Under the pieces are notes generated by a model. It had not been told where the DNA came from. It saw only the letters and a list, made by a program, of their open reading frames with translations, and did not search any database. A program made the position numbers and the translations under genes. Below are positions 62,823 through 64,000 of a stretch of DNA of 64,000 bases, piece after piece; the stretch's first letter is position 1; each line of letters starts with the position of its first letter. The DNA is from Saltatorellus ferox (GTDB taxonomy: Bacteria > Planctomycetota > UBA1135 > GCA-002686595): positions 930,001 through 994,000 of the forward strand of contig CP036434.1 in the NCBI GenBank assembly GCA_007751475.1, in the 5' to 3' direction.

Positions 62823-64000
62823 ATGAAGCTCTCATTCGACACCGTGGTCCTCGTCCATATCTCCTTTCTGGCCTCCACGGGGCTCGGCGGAGCACAGAAT
62901 GCGGGCCATATCGTCGTCCAGACAGGAGACGTCCTGGCGAACGGCTGGGAGGTTGCAGACTTCTCTGATTCGATCGCCATGAGCGAGGCCGGGGCATGGG
63001 CTGCGCTGGTCCATACGACCGAGCCAAGCTCTTCCAGGGATTCCGTCGTTCTGGTCGATGGCCAGATCGTTCTCGCGGAGGGCGACACCCTCGCGAACGG
63101 AGACGTCGTGGAGTTCCTGACCGGGATGGACCTCGATCGTGACGGGACGCTGGCGCTGGCCTATCGGTATGCTCCCGCTTCCGGCTCGGCCGTTCATTCA
63201 CGCTTGTCGATCGGTTCCACGTTCACGCTGGATAGCGGCGCGCTGGTGGGCGCGCCGGGCGTGCCTGCCTCTGCGACCTATCGACGTTTCGACCACGTCG
63301 CCGTCGCGCTGCCCTACGCCGTCGTCGCCGCGACGGTAGGGGTCCCGGGCTCGGTCGACGTGGAAGCGGCCTTTCTCCTCGACTTCACGAACGGCGGCCT
63401 CGCCGGGTCGCCCGGCGTTTCGTTGCTCGCCGCCGAGGGTTCCTCGCCGGCGGCGCTCGCCGGGCCGATCACGTGGATCGGTCAGCGTCCGGCAGTCGCG
63501 AGCGACGGGACGTACGCTGTGTCCGTCGCCTTCGACGACGCCGGAACGTTCCGCCACGCCGTGGCCACGAGCGGAGGCGTCATCGCGGTCCCTGGCACGG
63601 GATCGCCCGCGGCCTCGGGGCATCCGTGGACTGGCCTCTTCGGGATCACCGTTGCCGCTGCGCCGGGCGGGATCCGGGCCGTCTCCGCGACCGTCGGAAC
63701 CCCACAGACCACGATCGGGTTGCTCGTCTCGACGGCGGGTGGCGTGCTGGCGGAGGAGAGCCAGTTGCTTGCGGCTCGCCCGACAGAGATCGTCTATTCC
63801 TTCGACAACACCAGCTTGGAGCTCTCGGACTCCGGGGAAGCGGCCTTCATCGTCCGGCTTGGAGGAGGGAAGGTCCTCGTTTATGGCGACGATGTCGTGC
63901 TGGAGTCGGGCGTCAGTCTCGTGAGTGGGCAGCTCGTCACCGACATGTTCGTGGCGAGCCCGACGCTCGCGATCGGCCGTTCGGGCGAGGCCCTGCTCGC
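62823..64000 (+). CDS. Secreted repeat protein (3' end outside window)
   Basis: 392 codons from ATG 62823, open to the right edge, read directly. AGGAGAG at 62812-62818 is a good ribosome site. Signal peptide to about residue 24 (LASTGLGGAQN). The body is built of beta-rich repeats of about 60-70 residues with 'G..LANG..V' and 'DG..A......' patterns (VVQTGDVLANGWEVADF, VLAEGDTLANGDVVEFL), resembling DUF7453-like secreted planctomycete proteins. It is preceded by the decayed secretin-N copy. Function unknown. Confidence 0.78.
   Translation, partial: MKLSFDTVVLVHISFLASTGLGGAQNAGHIVVQTGDVLANGWEVADFSDSIAMSEAGAWAALVHTTEPSSSRDSVVLVDGQIVLAEGDTLANGDVVEFLTGMDLDRDGTLALAYRYAPASGSAVHSRLSIGSTFTLDSGALVGAPGVPASATYRRFDHVAVALPYAVVAATVGVPGSVDVEAAFLLDFTNGGLAGSPGVSLLAAEGSSPAALAGPITWIGQRPAVASDGTYAVSVAFDDAGTFRHAVATSGGVIAVPGTGSPAASGHPWTGLFGITVAAAPGGIRAVSATVGTPQTTIGLLVSTAGGVLAEESQLLAARPTEIVYSFDNTSLELSDSGEAAFIVRLGGGKVLVYGDDVVLESGVSLVSGQLVTDMFVASPTLAIGRSGEALL

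Overview
This is a high-GC bacterial window with the signature of a planctomycete. The strongest markers are a DUF1501 gene overlapping a cytochrome c/DUF1549/DUF1553 gene (27896-33012), a formylglycine sulfatase, a membrane-anchored ECF sigma factor, Sel1 lipoproteins and many large secreted proteins. Several of these share one C-terminal domain (Cys...NSTG...Cys...W-x-F-Q-x-W-[YFH]-R-D), which I recall from little-studied marine planctomycetes but cannot assign to a named family. Lineage below phylum is a guess. I see no rRNA, tRNA, CRISPR array, transposase or prophage.

Layout. 1-4290: MBL-like/rhodanese protein (runs off the left edge), secreted propeller-like protein, CheW interrupted by a CZB zinc domain, SAM methyltransferase. 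4291-16125: a divergent promoter region with an apparently structured leader and intrinsic terminator, then a seven-gene TonB-type energy-coupled uptake operon (TonB-dependent receptor, DUF3450, TtpC-like protein, ExbB, ExbD, TonB, TPR protein) closed by a strong terminator, then a secreted beta-helix protein. 16182-28000: secreted TPR, HAF-repeat, ThuA-like and FG-GAP/UnbV proteins, two Sel1 lipoproteins, an NhaR-like regulator and a frameshifted RTX-like gene. 27896-34834: DUF1501 and cytochrome/DUF1549/DUF1553 genes, divergent from a YihY membrane protein. 34992-44105: tandem-domain secreted protein, PrmA, sulfatase, small membrane protein, octaheme cytochrome c, EptA-like lipid A phosphoethanolamine transferase. 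44107-54948: ECF sigma factor with a membrane-anchored extracytoplasmic part, TetR plus serine hydrolase operon, coiled-coil lipoprotein, DinG-like helicase, leucine dehydrogenase with an overlapping upstream mini-ORF. 55135-64000: more secreted proteins, an orphan FlgG-like lipoprotein, a secretin N-domain protein with a decayed second copy, and a partial secreted protein.

The most unusual features are (i) long, nearly perfect inverted repeats that fill the gaps between convergent genes, the largest a 161-bp palindrome with 80-bp arms (43945-44105), with relatives at 36891-36960, 54954-55115 and 59935-59964; (ii) the shared two-cysteine C-terminal domain on at least five secreted proteins, a candidate sorting or surface-attachment domain; and (iii) the structured, terminator-bearing leader of the TonB operon. 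Secondary oddities are the CheW/CZB insertion, the FlgG-like lipoprotein, the degenerate MBL-rhodanese, the membrane-fused sigma factor and the single-base frameshift near 24800.
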